Origin: Patagioenas fasciata
Taxonomy: Eukaryota > Chordata > Aves > Columbiformes > Columbidae
Direction of reading: 5' to 3'
Assembly (NCBI RefSeq): GCF_037038585.1
Contig: NC_092520.1
Coordinates: 58,308,501 to 58,372,500 of the forward strand
DNA: 64,000 nucleotides
In this document: positions 25,221 through 38,530 of the stretch, piece by piece
Layout of the letters: the number at the start of each line of letters is the position of its first letter
Position numbering within the stretch: the stretch's first letter is position 1
The notes under the pieces: model-generated
What the model was told of the DNA's origin: nothing
Seen by the model: the letters and a program-made list of their open reading frames with translations, nothing else
The model's database searches: none
Position numbers and translations under genes: made by a program

Positions 25221-25419
25221 CTTCTAATGGCTTGGGTAGAAAATGAGCTGCTGGTTTTGTTTTCTTCACTCTGTTTCCTTTCATGACCTGCCCTTCTTTG
25301 TTCAGCCCCAAGAACCAGGCTCTCCCGGACTCCTGTTGTCTGTAGAGCATGGATGAGTAGATTACATAATAATTTTCAAAAACAGACTCCTTGAATTTGC
25401 ACTCCGGTGTAAAAAGTTC
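25221..25419 (-). CDS. FGF14: FGF14 coding exon 4, end of beta-trefoil core
   Basis: This 199-bp internal exon starts in phase 0 and ends in phase 1. It encodes 66 residues beginning [20 protein letters not shown], then [20 protein letters not shown], then [20 protein letters not shown], then LPKPLE. These are the last strands of the FGF beta-trefoil in the FGF-homologous-factor family, with the basic [10 protein letters not shown] segment; this region contributes to sodium-channel binding. The acceptor is ttccttccacag and the donor is G|GTGAGG. It splices to the 21330-21466 exon as PLE-V-AMYREP with the frame kept. The length of 199 bp fits the conserved FHF exon. An open frame that runs past the donor into the intron is an artefact. 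Upstream exons 1-3 are not in the window. Confidence 0.97.
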
Positions 25420-28400
25420 CTGTGGAAGGAAAAGTAAATGTTAAATAATATCTCTAAAGTGTGTCTTCTGTTTTGTTATATTACAAATACCTCTTGATAA
25501 GTTTAATATATGACTTATAATAAGGTTCTGCTTTGAAACCAGGAGATCTGTCTTCCTCTAGAAGACCTCCAGGTGAAGTTATTTCACCTCTTATGGATGT
25601 CTCTTGTTTTCCCATCTGTGCAACAGCGATTGTATATTTTCAAAGTAGAGAGGAAGCAACACAGACATAAAAACATTATTTAAAATACAGGCATAATTAT
25701 TCTTGTGTGTATTTTTTCTAATAGGATACCCTTGTAAAGATTAAGAAAGTCTGTGCTAAGATAGCATTAATGAGAAAACAGGTTTTGCATTTTAACATAC
25801 TAAATGCAACAAACTCCCTCTATGGTTTGTAATAACTAATATTTGATGTTTAAAAAATGCTGCTACTAATATTAAAATATATATCATTTCCTATAATATG
25901 CATGGCATAAAACAACACAGGAAGACACTATTTTAATGTACAGCTTTCTATATAAAGAAAAATAATTTCTATTGATAGTCTCAGTATTCATCCTTAAAGT
26001 GGAATGCTTTCAGAAGTCACATTCAGTAACAGAGCAGTTGTCCTAAACTCCTGCAACCAAGTAGCCAAATTACATTTTTTAGAAAATAGTACAACTAACA
26101 GTAACAAAATAAATGTTGTGAACATATATTGAGACAGATTTTACCAAAATCCTTTGAAAAAAACCCAGAAAGTTAACAAGCAAATAAAACCACATTTAAA
26201 ATATCACAAGAAAATGAGATTGTGTGTGAATGTGATTTTTCAGTCCTTGGACCCGTCTGCTGAAACCTGTGGAAGAGAGTCCCATCATGAAAGGAGAACA
26301 TAGATGTGGGAAAACAGGAGGTGGCTTGATAAGCTTTCGGAGCACAAAGTTCTCAGCCCTGAATCCCCCCTCTTTTTTTTATATATTTATAGCTCTTTCA
26401 GTTATCTTGCCCAAGAAGTAATAATCTGGAAATTTCATTTCTCCATTCACAGTATTTATTTATTTAGTTATTTTTTTCTCCTGGTCTCATGTAGTCCTGA
26501 GTCAACACTCAGCAGGTCATGTATTTTCAGGATCTCTATGCCATCCCCAGCTACCTATATATTGCAAAAAAATCACATTTGTTTCCATCACAGTTTTTCT
26601 TTCTGGAAATCAAAGCACTTAAAGAGACAGTTCCCCATGCCGCAAAGCACAGATGAAGTCCTTGTCTGAATCTGCACTCAGTGTCACGTAGTGCACAGCT
26701 AAGTTCTCCTGAGGTTATGGGATGCACAGTATTTGTATTGCCATGGCTTAAGGTACCACCTGTCAGCAAAGCTGTCTTGATGAGTGCTATTAACTTTCTA
26801 AATTATGGAACAGCATTTAAGCTCAAATAAAAAGAAATAATGTGTTTTATCCCGCCACAGACTAAAAGCTGTTACTTCAGCAGCTGGGAAATAACTGGTG
26901 AACCTGCTCTAAAACAGGTTGCTTTGTGTGAGCAAGTACACTTAGTGCCTATAGGTCACACTCATTTACAGGATGCAAAAAATATTCCCTGATGTGTGTG
27001 ATGGCCATCTGTATGCACTACCATTTCTTCACCACCTATGTGCACAGTTGTTTTTATTATATACACATGCAGAAATTCAGACAGAGTCTGTCCTGGAGGC
27101 ATCAAAAGCTAACGATGGGAAACACCTTAACTGCACCTTCTCCTTTGCCATGGGGCTTTTTCTCTCTCTGTTTCCAGGCTTTAAGACATCTGTTGTTTGT
27201 ATTACTCTCTTTTCTCCTCCACTGATTTCAAATCACAGAAGGGCTCAAGGAGACTCCAAATGACACCAGAAGGTGGGTGGCACGCTGGAGGGAATGCCTG
27301 CTAAAGCCTTGTGCAAGCGTTTGCATGCGAGTCATGTTCCTCGGCTGTTGGAGCAGCAGATGCTCATCAGGAAGTGCCTGCACAGCTCTTCTCATTACCT
27401 GCTTCACCGCAAATCCTACCCTCTGTGTTCCCCACTGAGTTGTACTTCCTTGTAAAGCTCAATTACCATAAACACTACTTCTTAGCCAAGACTCACGTTT
27501 TGCTATAAACAAAAGCAGTTTGTCATTCCATGCTCCTCCGTACTAGAGAGGATTGGCTCCCTGTAAATGCTATTTGTGTGTTTTCACAAACAATATCCAT
27601 TAGGACACTGAAACAAGACTCCTTTAAATCACATCCCCCTCCCTGAATTGGACCTGGCTCTTCCCTCTCATTTCTTTGGTACATAAAGTGGTGTTTCTGA
27701 CAGTGCAAAGCACATGGAGCTGTAGGTATTTACTATACCAACTCAAAAAAAAATGGATGATGTCAACATAATTACTTGGCTTTCCTGGATGTGGACTGAT
27801 AGACTGGATAAACTGGTGTCATTACTACTTCTTAGTTATGACAAGCACAGTAAGAGTCTGCTAATTTTTTGGGGGGGCATATGAGGAAGAGCAAAACCTG
27901 AATACTGTATTCTGCCGAAAAGTACTGCAGCTATCCTACTCCAGATGTCTGTGCAGCATAACAGCTTTGGTTAGCTTTGCATTTGCCCAGTATACTAGGA
28001 TGAAATTCTACCTGGGATAAACTCTCAGTCAAAAGTCACATATGTTACATTAAAGCAGGGTAATAGATCCCCTGATGTGGAGAGTATTCATGAATGAAAA
28101 TTAGGCACCTGATGATGACTATGCTGAACTGCAACCACCAGTTTCTCTGAGGAAAGAATCACTCAGAGACTTCTGAAATGGGCACCTTTCCTGGGGTTCA
28201 GGTGGAAAGTGAATATTTCTAAGTTATGAGTGACATCTAAAGCCTTGCTTCAGACACCATCTCAGCTGGCTGAAAAGTTGTAAGCCTCTATATTTTCTTC
28301 AGTAAAGCAGCCGTGACACCTAAAATGCTGTTTCTGCATGTACCCTGGCCAAATCTAGATCTGTACACCTAAGGCTCAACCCAGTAAGAACTCACAGAAA

Positions 28401-29445
28401 ATTACTAATGTGCTAACAGGACCAACTTTAAATAACAAAAACAACAAAACAGCCACAGCTGACCCTATTCAAATCCATTGCTGGAGGGAAACGCAGTAAA
28501 ATGGCATTTTAGAAGAGAAACTCAGTGGTGAGGGGACTCCCCTAGGCTACCTGCCTGTCTGTATCTGACCTGAAGGAACACAAATCTGCATCTGGCTGAC
28601 ATGAAACATTTAGATCTTCCCTGCAAGAATGACTTTTTGGGGTGTGATTCCAGTACAAATTTTACATGTTATATTAGGAAGTGAATTAATAAATTGCAAA
28701 AGCAGACATGACTTGCAAACAAGAACCTGTGCTCAGGATTTCTCTTCCAAGGTCAATGCCCAAATTTAACCCGTAGTCTTATATAAAAGGCAGCTTTCTC
28801 CTGTCAAACCAACATTTGAAAAATAAAGAATGTGCTAGCTGACAATTTCCAAAACCCCAGGAGTGGGTTCTGGCTGTAAACTGCAATCTGATACAGCTTC
28901 CTGGGTCCTACAGAAGTGAAGGGTTTTTAAATTGCGCCTTGCTGAGAAGAATTTTCACTTGGATATTTTTGCCAGCTTCCCATCAAGCTTTTGCTTGATG
29001 TGAGTCCTGTTTGGAGATGTTTTAATTCTCCTGGTTGCTCTAGCATTAATAAGTATCACAACACACAGGTTGTGGTTCAGCCTCTTGGAATCAAGAAGTT
29101 CTGTCAATGAGTAGTTCTTAGTTTTGGGGTCCTCACCAAAACTCAACGTTGTAGTATTATTATAGTGGAGCCTTAGCTCATCAAGTCATGTAGTGGTGTC
29201 AGAATCTACTTTAATTTAAGAACAAAACACACACAAAATAAATAAAAAAAGAACCATTATCCACTCTCAGACTTCAGAGTGCCTGAATCAAGGAGCTCAG
29301 GTTGCCTGTGTTGTCAACATGGAGATATAGGGATTGCTGGAAAGCAATTTGGATGACAACTGAGATGAATTCCCTACCAAGTAACACCTTTCTGTCAATC
29401 AGAGGCTGAAATCTGACATGATGAAGCTTCTGAAGCTCCATGCTC

Positions 29446-29673
29446 CTGTTTCCCTGAAAATAAGACAGGGTCTTATATTAATTTTTTGCTCCAAAGATGC
29501 TTCCTTTTTTTTACATGTATAGCTGCCTGGACACTATTTAAATTGACTTTTTTTAATGAACTGTAACCAGAGCTCATTTTTGTAGTATGGCTTATACTTG
29601 GAGGATCATCAAAAATCCTGAAAAATCATGCTAGGGCTTATTTTTGTGGTAGATCTTATTTACAGGGAAACAG
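29446..29673. mobile_element. MITE-like non-autonomous DNA transposon A
   Basis: A 228-bp element has terminal inverted repeats. The left end CTGTTTCCCTGAAAATAAGA and the reverse complement of the right end CTGTTTCCCTGTAAATAAGA match at 19 of 20 positions. Inside, 'cagggtcttatattaatttt' and 'ctagggcttattt' repeat the AATAAG/CTTATT theme of an old vertebrate MITE family I have seen but cannot name with certainty. There is no coding capacity, so it would have depended on a transposase elsewhere. Target-site duplication is not clear. Confidence 0.75.
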
Positions 29674-29985
29674 GGTAATCAGTAATATGGCACAGTAGCA
29701 AACAGCTGTAGTTCAAAACCAAAGTACGGCAAACCTCACTGTCCCACAAACATTGAGTAAATGAGAATATTTTAATATCAGTGTAACTTCCAATGGCTGG
29801 GTTTTCACAATCTAGCCTATTCAATTTATCTTGCTTTAGTGAAGTTGCACATATCCATTTGTAGCCGTGGTCTTTCACTTAAAATAATCCTCACAAAGCA
29901 TGGACTTTTTCTGTTAGAGCACTCAGAAAAAAGAAAGAATTATGCAGCTATGGACAAGACACCAATGCTGTGAACCACTGAGTTA

Positions 29986-30196
29986 CAGGCTGTTTCAAAA
30001 AGATGGACCCAGTCTGCAATCACAATATCTCTGCAACCATGAGCTATCAATTATCAGTCTTGATGTTGCCCATACAGCAGGTGGAGGAAACATAGAGAAT
30101 GTATAAAAAGGTTACTAAAACTTGATAACTCATTAAACCGTTTGCAAATTTTTGTATAATTGTAGCATATTGGGTCAATCTCTTCGAAACACCCTG
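29986..30196. mobile_element. mariner-like MITE B
   Basis: A 211-bp element begins CAGGCTGTTTCAAAAAGATG and ends in the inverted form of CAGGGTGTTTCGAAGAGATT; the inverted repeats extend about 26 bases to 'gaccca' with about five mismatches. The CAGGGTGT start and the TA immediately before the left end fit Tc1/mariner elements, which insert at TA. The base pair after the right end is CA, a probable decayed TA. No transposase frame is present. Family assignment to mariner is inference from the terminus. Confidence 0.75.
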
Positions 30197-33100
30197 CACA
30201 AAGTAAAGCCTAGCATGACAACACAGCTAGCCACATAGCTTCTAGATACTGTTTAAATACTGAAATTTTACACTATAACTCTGTCCAGTATGTCAACCAA
30301 TAACAAACTGTCAGATTTGAACAAGAATTAACCTCCCACTGCACACCAGGAGGGACAGCGTACGTCCACAGCTCCACCACCATCACCAAAATAGGCAGTG
30401 CCAAGGACAATGGCTCCTAAAAAATTTGCCTGACCCTTCAAGGCTCTATAAATTTGCTTTTTATTCTGAAATATAGGAAAGAAGTGTATTGTTCTAGTTA
30501 CAGTTCACAGAAGTGGTACAGCTTGCAGTCAGCCTCTTGAATTGTAGCCAACAGCATCTAAGGAGTCAGCGGATTCCCCTGGACATGGGCACAAGGGGAC
30601 TGGTTCATCACACCGGGCAGGAAAAGCACAGCTGCAGGCTCAACTAGCTGCAGCTTCTCCTTGGTACAAGTCAGAAAACACAACCGCAGGACAAACTCAA
30701 AGAGATTGCCAGGCAAGGAATGGCCAGTCTAATTTAGCACAGTAAAAAAAAAAAGCAAACCTTATTACTGATCCTTTTCAGAAATCAAGATCAGTTGAAA
30801 ACCTGAAATTATTTATTTAATTCTATTTAGTATTTGCACTTACAAGTCCAGGTCATGGAACAGAACCTCAGTGCTTTGAAAGTACAGGCCAAGTGGAGTC
30901 TGTCTGATGTCAATCCAAACAGCGATAGATACAGGGTATAAAAAAAACCCAAAACACCCAAGCTATGCTAGTAGCTGGTTATCCAGCATTTTTTGTAGGA
31001 GTGATGACAAAGGAGTTTTAAAGAGAAAGGACAGCACTAGCTCTGTGGAGGTGCGTGGGAAGCTTATACAGAGTGAGAAAACCAGCAAACTCAGCACAAA
31101 GGTATTTTGGGGGGTCAGAGGCTAGCGACACAGGCATCAAAAGAAGGAAGAGACATTTTAACAGTGGATAGAAAGGTTGAGAATGACTCATGAAGAAAGG
31201 TCTTAAAATTGATGAGAAGCAGTCCATGCTTAATGAGGAGAGAAATACAGTTAAAATAATGAAGCTGAGAGAAACTTTTTAGCAGACTTCCAAATGGAGA
31301 TTGTGGGGGTGGCACCATATTTCCCGGTGCAGGAGGGGAGGATGCCAGAGTACTTGAGGTGTGAGATGAGGAGACCCCAAAAAACAGCTGCAGTGCTCTA
31401 GAAAGGCAAAAGGCCACAACAAAGACATATTGATGCAGCAAGACATGCAAGAGCTGGCGGCTTCACCTGCACATGAGAACTGGAAAATACCTAAGTTGAT
31501 ATTCCTCTGACTTGTTGCACATTGAATTAGGCGAGTTAGACTCCCTTCTTACAGTATACCTGTAATGTATATTTGAAAAATGCTGGTGTAAAAGAAAACG
31601 AGGGTTACTGAAGATTTCTCATCCCTAGCACTATTTTTTTTCTCAACTCTTAAGCTGGCCAAAAGGCTACAGTTCAGAATGATCTCGTTCAAGAGTTCCT
31701 CTTCAAATGGCAGAAAACCCAGCAACACATCCTTAGGTACTTTATGGATTAAAAGATAAATTGATATTACATTCTTTGTAAATTCAGAAAACCTTTAACT
31801 GACCTGAGCCTAAAAGACCCCTAATACAAACACAGTTTTTAAACATAAAAACAAGAACAAGCAAAGCTGGCAGGATTTTCTGCATGTAAATCAGCCAAGT
31901 AAGATACCAAGGAAAAGGAGGCTTTAGCTGCCATACTGCAAATCTTGCCATGACTTTACCAACAAAACTTCAAAATAAAAAGCAGGAATAGCTGAACCTG
32001 CCATTCCTACAGACACCCCATGAAAGCAGCAAATGCTCAAAAGTCCGTTCACACACTTTCCACCATCTTCAGACAGAAAATTTTCTGAATAGATTACAAC
32101 AGTCAGGGAATACCATTACTTATGTTCTCTGGAAGATTCCTAAGCACATGGACTTAAAAAAAAAAATAGACCTTGGGATCATGCAGGTAAAAACCAGACA
32201 TGATCCTTGCCAGATAAAGAATCACTGAGAGTGCAGTAAGGATGCCAACACGTAACAGCAAAACTTTTAGCTATAACTGCTGTCTCATTTTTTATTTTTT
32301 AAAAGACCCAAAGATGTGAATCTCACTGCTTCTAAAGGAACAATACACAAGTTTTGACTAAATTTAGGCAAAAGTAAATCTAAATCAATGCTTTTGCAAA
32401 TATTAGCACTTACTCAACTGGGATTTTAATTAGCAGGGACATGACAGGAAACATTAATAATGTAGCAATTCTTTTATTCATATACATTCGTGAGCACCTA
32501 AACAGGTCATAAATAAAAGTCACACAGCACACACAAAGATAAACTAACAAAAAATAGCTTGAACAGATTTCTGTGTGTTTAAGATGGTATTGATCACAGC
32601 CTGAATTTGGCTTCATTTTCTGCCCAGATTGAAACAGAAAATAAACCAGCTTGGATTACAAAAACTTCCTTGTTTCATAACAGAAAGGTTGCTTTGCTTA
32701 CAGCTAGCAGCTATGCTCATGTTAGACTATAATTGATTAAAGGCAATAATATTTTGTATGGAAGGCAGAGCAAATGTTCATCACTTCCATAAGCTTACCA
32801 TTAGCAAGACTAAACAATGATGTCAGATAAAATCATAATTTTGGTAATAACTCCATGAATGAGCCCAAATTGCTACTTATAAACACTGGCCAGGAGAAGT
32901 CTTAGATACCTCTCTCCTCATACACATAGAAGTGCTCAGGTATTTATGTTCTTTTGATGGATACCTACAATTCAGAGTCATCAACTCAGCGGGACATGGC
33001 TGAAATAGAAAAAAATTTCCTTCATATAAGCGTTTCTGATATATGTTGTTTAAGGTTGTACAGTTTCATTCCAAAAGTGCACTCATGTTTTGAAATGAAG

Positions 33101-35494
33101 CCCATCATGCAGATCCAAATCATGACTCTCACATTAGGAGTGAGTTAAGGTTGTTTAAATTCAAATGGGGGAGCAGTCTGGAAAAGGTTACTAATTTTTA
33201 AAACTGTCTCCATGGCATTTGTGTGCCCAAACTAGAATATTTCAACAAAAGTTCAAGAGAAGACCTGCTAAAAAATGTTACCTCACCCAAATAAAAGAAG
33301 GAAAATCAATTTTGGAAACATTAGCCATAAGCCAAATTGGTAACTATGGGTTTAGAATGGGCTGCAGCCCATGGACAGCCACCATTACAGCATATGGTCA
33401 AGTATAATATCCTCCTTTATCCCCAGACATATAAAGCAAGGTGAGATTATTTTTCTGCTTCAGTCCAGCTTTGAACTTTGACAGAAATGTGTATTTTTTG
33501 GGTTGAGTACATCCTTGGCTTTAAAGGAAATTCAGCCAAAATCCTCGCACCAGTGAAATGAGATATTTTTTCTCCAAGAACACAATCTCCTCCGCACCTA
33601 ATCCTCAGCACCCAGCTTTCCTTAAGATCTAAATTTGCAGTAAAAATCTGCTTTCAGGCTTCAGCTTAAACACCAACTATAACTCTATGTTGTATCAACA
33701 CAGAAAGGCATGTTTTATCTCCTGTACATCATCTGGGAATAAAGAAACCAGTATCAGTAGGAAAGGCATACATCCCAAGGCGTGACTAAGAGAAATCATG
33801 TGCATTGTAGGGAATATTTTCTTCTGCTACTGTTATGGGATGTTTTGGAGAAGAATGTGAGTAAACCAGCCTGTCTTTCCTGGTTGGTTCTACTCAAACA
33901 GCTATAATTCATTAGCTTGTAGACAGCACCAGGTTCTCAGCTAGAAAAACTCAGTGCCAAGGGAAAAATGGGACAGCACTAAATTAAGTGACTGAAAGGA
34001 AGGATTTAACAACAGAACTGTAGAAACAAACCACGATGGTCTGGGAAAGAAATTCTCATCCCATTGCCCATCAAACCGTTGTTCTGTCTCTGAATGAATA
34101 ATGCAGGAGACATACAGAGTACTCTCAGATTACAAAGCCAACCTTTCCAAATGACAGATTTTAGACAAAATTTTATCCAGACACTTTCAGCCATTACTAT
34201 AGATTACCTTCTGTAATCTAAATGCCTCTAATAATACAGACTATCATGAAAAAAAAAAAAAATAGTTATTAAAATGACCAAGTAACTCCAAAAAACCCAC
34301 AGACGCTGACTTTTTCTTACCATATGCCACTCACAAGATTTCTGCTCCTCTGCAGTACACTGAAACGCTGGATAAAGAAAACTGATTCTGGTTTTTTTTG
34401 TCACTGCATGACTGGTATATTAGCATTAATTAGCTACTAGTGTGCAGTGTCAGATGGTATGGTATGTTTTCATAAATTGTTACATGGTATTTGTAGACCT
34501 CCTTAAATATGATAGTATGACATATCCATATCTACCTACAAATGCAAAAGTACACATAAATAGATGGAAATTCAGAGGTGTTTTGTAAGGTATACTTTAG
34601 ACTCTTTCAGTTCTACATGTTCCTTCCAGAAGATGTGTGAATTTCTGAAAGTTTTAAATGGGTGTCATTTACAAGCTGAGAAGCTAGAAAAAGTTGCAAG
34701 AACACTCAATTTATAAGAAGTGGCCTACTTTAGTGTACTCTTTTTTAATTTCTCTTTTTCTTTACAGTTGTGAGCTTGTTTTTTCCATGTAGGCCTCTTT
34801 CATGACCTCTCAGTGCATGAATTATACTGCCTAAAGAATCAGCTATTATACAAAGCAAGTGCTGGAATGAATAAAAATCAACTGGGGTAGGTCGATTATA
34901 TGCACTTCTTGCTATTGTCTCTTCGTCATCCTTTTGCTGCTTTATACTGGGTGTTCAGATGAAGAAGATGGGATGCAAGCCCAAAGGAACTTCAGTTTGA
35001 GAAGACTAGTGCAAAGCAGAACCATTCTGTGATGAATGTATTCAGTTCTCTGAGAAAATTCATTAGTTAAATCTTCTCTTAGTTTAATGACAGAAATGAG
35101 CTGCAGTGGACCACTGAAGCCTGGGAAGCAAAGGGAACAGAGGCCACTCTCAGATGTTTGTTGCTTAACCCTTGTTATACAGCAAATACATATTTTAGGA
35201 AAAAAAAAAGTAAATTCTTGGCTGTTTTCACTGTGCATCTTCTTGTCCAGCTTTGTCCTTCAGCTGTGGAAGCACAGCCACAAGTATTCAACAGTTTTTC
35301 CCTATTTTCTTCCAAAGTAGTTTTCACATATGAAGACAAAGGGCCCCAAATGCATTCTTAGTTCTCCTTCCTTCTCTCCTTTTCCAATGAGAAGGTAGAA
35401 AATGATGGAAGCAAAATTTGAAAGATGGCCAAGACCTGACAGGCTGACAGGCTCTTAAATGTTTTGCACTGTTTTCTATTATTCATTTTAATTG

Positions 35495-35662
35495 GGTGCC
35501 AGAGCACTGGAACAGGCTGCCCAGAGAGGTTGTGGAGTCTCCTTCTCTGGAGACACTCAAAACCCACCTGGACACATTCCTGTGTGATCTGCTCTGGGTG
35601 AACCTGCTTTAGCAGGTGGGTTGGACTACATGATTTCCCCAATCATTCTGTGGTTCTTTCAT
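35495..35662 (+). mobile_element. CR1 LINE 3'-end fragment
   Basis: Read on the + strand this is the last ~170 bases of CR1: 'actggaacaggctgcccaga', then 'tggagacactcaaaacccac' and 'gggttggactacatgatttc', ending in 'cattctgtggttcttt'. The antisense frame here shares a [23 protein letters not shown] stretch with the copy at 56.9 kb, so both come from related CR1 subfamilies. It has no coding capacity. Confidence 0.92.
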
Positions 35663-37397
35663 AGAGATGGGTGTCTACATCACTGTTTGACTTAAACATA
35701 ACAGGTCAAGGCACATATGATGGGACACTCAACAGAGTCCTGCCCACCACATAAGGTCTGTCCAGAAAAGGTAACACAAGAGAGAAGTTGCTGTGCTGAA
35801 ATGATTTCACTCATTAATTAAAAAAAATGCTATATTTCTTGCTAATATTTTGATATACAAGTTCAGAAAATATTTATACATATATATCTCATGCAAGTAG
35901 TAATTTTCACTTGCAAGTCCCTTTTCACTTAGTATATTTCAGTTAATCCGGTGATCTAAAATTATTTTTCTTTTATTATGTAATTTTCACAGTATCTATA
36001 TAACTGTTACTTCAAATATCCATTATCAGAAGAACCTTAAAATATGACGGTTCACACCCAAACATTCAAAAGCAGAATAGTGAATCAATATCAAAGACAA
36101 AAGATAATCCATTCTGTCTCCTTTTTTAATTGAACAATTAATGGGAAATAAAATGTCAGCCACTAAAAGGTATTTTTGGAATGGCATCACACTGTTAACC
36201 AGTCAGAAGTGGTGAAAGAAAACAAGTCAGACACTTCTGCGTATATCATTATATGTTAAAAAGGCAGAAACTTAATGTATCTCATTAAATAGGAGATAAT
36301 TACATGCAATTCCTAACACACACTAAGCAGCAATGCTTGTTTTTGTTACGGATGGGTAACAGCAATATCATTATAGACACATCCTGATGCTCAGATAAAA
36401 TTCCTCTTTTAGCAACCAGCTTATAAAGGTTGATTATGAACAATGTGAATATATAAATATCTGGCAAAACCCATAAAGGTATTAAAATCAGAGTGGTAGA
36501 AAAGGATTAGGGTTTTTTACTCGCCTCAATGTTACAATATGCGTTGCAGAACCGAAAAAAGAAAAACATTTGGAGATATTCATAACAACAACAATCTAAG
36601 CAAGATTTTTGTCCATAGCTGCAAGTAACTGAGAGATAATCAATGCCACTACTTGCTTGAGGTGTTAAAAATCTGACAGTTTCCCATAAAATCAGTTAGC
36701 CTCTTATTCTCAAGACTCTACCTAACTTGTTTGTTATAATATATTCCTATAGCTGTCCTGTGGAAACAAAAATATTAATGTTGCACAGGTAAGAGTATAT
36801 TACTCCTAGAGCAGCTTCAATCTATTAATGAACAATTCTGATGAATAATGAGATGTACAAATATTCAACTTTTTAACCCTTCTAATCTGCACCTGAGGAG
36901 TGCAGACTGCAAAAGCAAAAAAATTGGTTGTTTTTGACATCCACAGTACTCTAATGGGAGGACTAATTCCTCTGTATCCCACTGCTTTCCAGCTGAATTA
37001 ATTATACCACACCAAATACACAGCAGTTTTTGTAAAGAGGCTCAACTGTGGCAAATATGTTTCCGAGAAAGTGATGAGGTTTTACTCAAGATTATGGTTG
37101 CTTTTACTGCTGCTTAGAAGTGAATTTACATCACCTCTGTTCCTGAGAAATACAGGATCTTCCTCTTTGCGGATATTGTATTAAAAATGCATTAGCTATT
37201 GACTTGAGTGGCTAATTGCAAATATAAACTGAACTAAAACCCATATATTACTATCGAATGTGTATAAAAACAATTGGAGGCCTAGAATCAGGGTCAAAAC
37301 TGCAGCCTACTCAAATGAGTTAGTCGATCTGTAACCCACCTTCAGCTGGCAAATGAAACACAATTAATGCACGTATTAAACGTACAATTAATGCATG

Positions 37398-37449
37398 TTT
37401 GATCTTTTGAGGTCCCTTCTAATCCCTAACGTTCTGTGATTCTGTGATT
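37398..37449 (+). mobile_element. CR1 3' tail remnant
   Basis: About 50 bases read 'ttgaggtcccttctaatccc', then 'taacgttctgtgattctgtg', matching the end of the avian CR1 3' UTR with its short terminal repeat (attctgtg twice). Only the tail is left. Confidence 0.75.
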
Positions 37450-38399
37450 AAGATGTTCCCTACTACATCACCTGTAAGAAGTAGAAACAAACTGCTGAAC
37501 ACAAAGAAAAGACTGTTTTAAGGTCTTAGAAACAACTTATTACTTAATAAAGTAAAAAGCACGGAGATAAAAATATCAGGTATTTTGATTTCCAAGTCCA
37601 TTTGTAACACAACTCTTCATCGGTTCGCTGAAGCTGAGGACAGTTTTTCAGATCTTTTTTCGCAAGAAAGGTGTGCATCAAGCCATCCCTGCACAGACAT
37701 GCTGAACTACAAAGGATCACTCAGAAAGGCTGGAAACAGGCTGAACTTCAGCCAGCGGCCTGGATACCCCCAGCTGATGCCTGGTGATGCCTCTCAAGTC
37801 GGCTTGATCTCAGTTGTCCTTTCAGAAAGCAATTGCTTTATCTGTAGATTATATGCAATAACTTATCACACAGTCCCTCGCTCTGTAGACCCCACTGGTC
37901 CTTGATATCTCGCATAACTTTCCTCTTACACCTTTTTTTAATTGCCTGTGGTTTACCTGAAGAGCTCTGGGGTTGTTTCCCATATTAAAACTCCTGTGTC
38001 TTCCTTAGCCGTGTTGCTGAGCCTATGCTTAAGACTGTGCCTATGGTGAGATGTTATTTCTTGTGGCCAAAATGTCCTTCTCACCTTTCATGTCCACCTG
38101 GTGGCTGCAGCTCCAGTCAGGGGCTTTTTCCCCAGCAGAGAAATTCAGAAAAGACCATGTGCACACTCTCACTCACACCTTCTCATCCTATAAACTTAAT
38201 TCTGAACTTCAGCATTGCATCCAAAGGCAACAGAGACATATCCCTAGATTACCTACCCATGGAAGAAGTTCACCAAAATTTCTGTACTTGGTTTTCATAT
38301 AATATCCTGTCATTCCTCCACACTGGTTCTTTCGTATCCTTTGTTGTTAGTATGTAGTTACATGGCCCTCTTCTGAATGTGCCAGTGTCTCACAGACTT

Positions 38400-38530
38400 A
38401 AAGAAAACCCACCAAAACAAAGCAAAAACAACCCCAAAACAAAGACCAAAACAGCAGAATCAAAAAAAAAAAACTAGTAAGTTTATTATTTCGAGAGAAG
38501 CTTGAAGCAGAAAAACAAACAAACAAACAA
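38400..38530. repeat. A-rich tract with (AAAC)n
   Basis: A-rich low-complexity sequence contains CCAAAAC units at the start, an A13 run near 38461-38473 and (AAAC)4-5 at 38512-38530. The TG-rich complement produces a false - strand frame of 67 residues. Confidence 0.8.

Noticed and set aside
38025-38357. 110-residue + strand frame in the FGF14 intron
   Set aside because: No recognisable domain, no splice or promoter support, and an overlapping second frame of similar quality.
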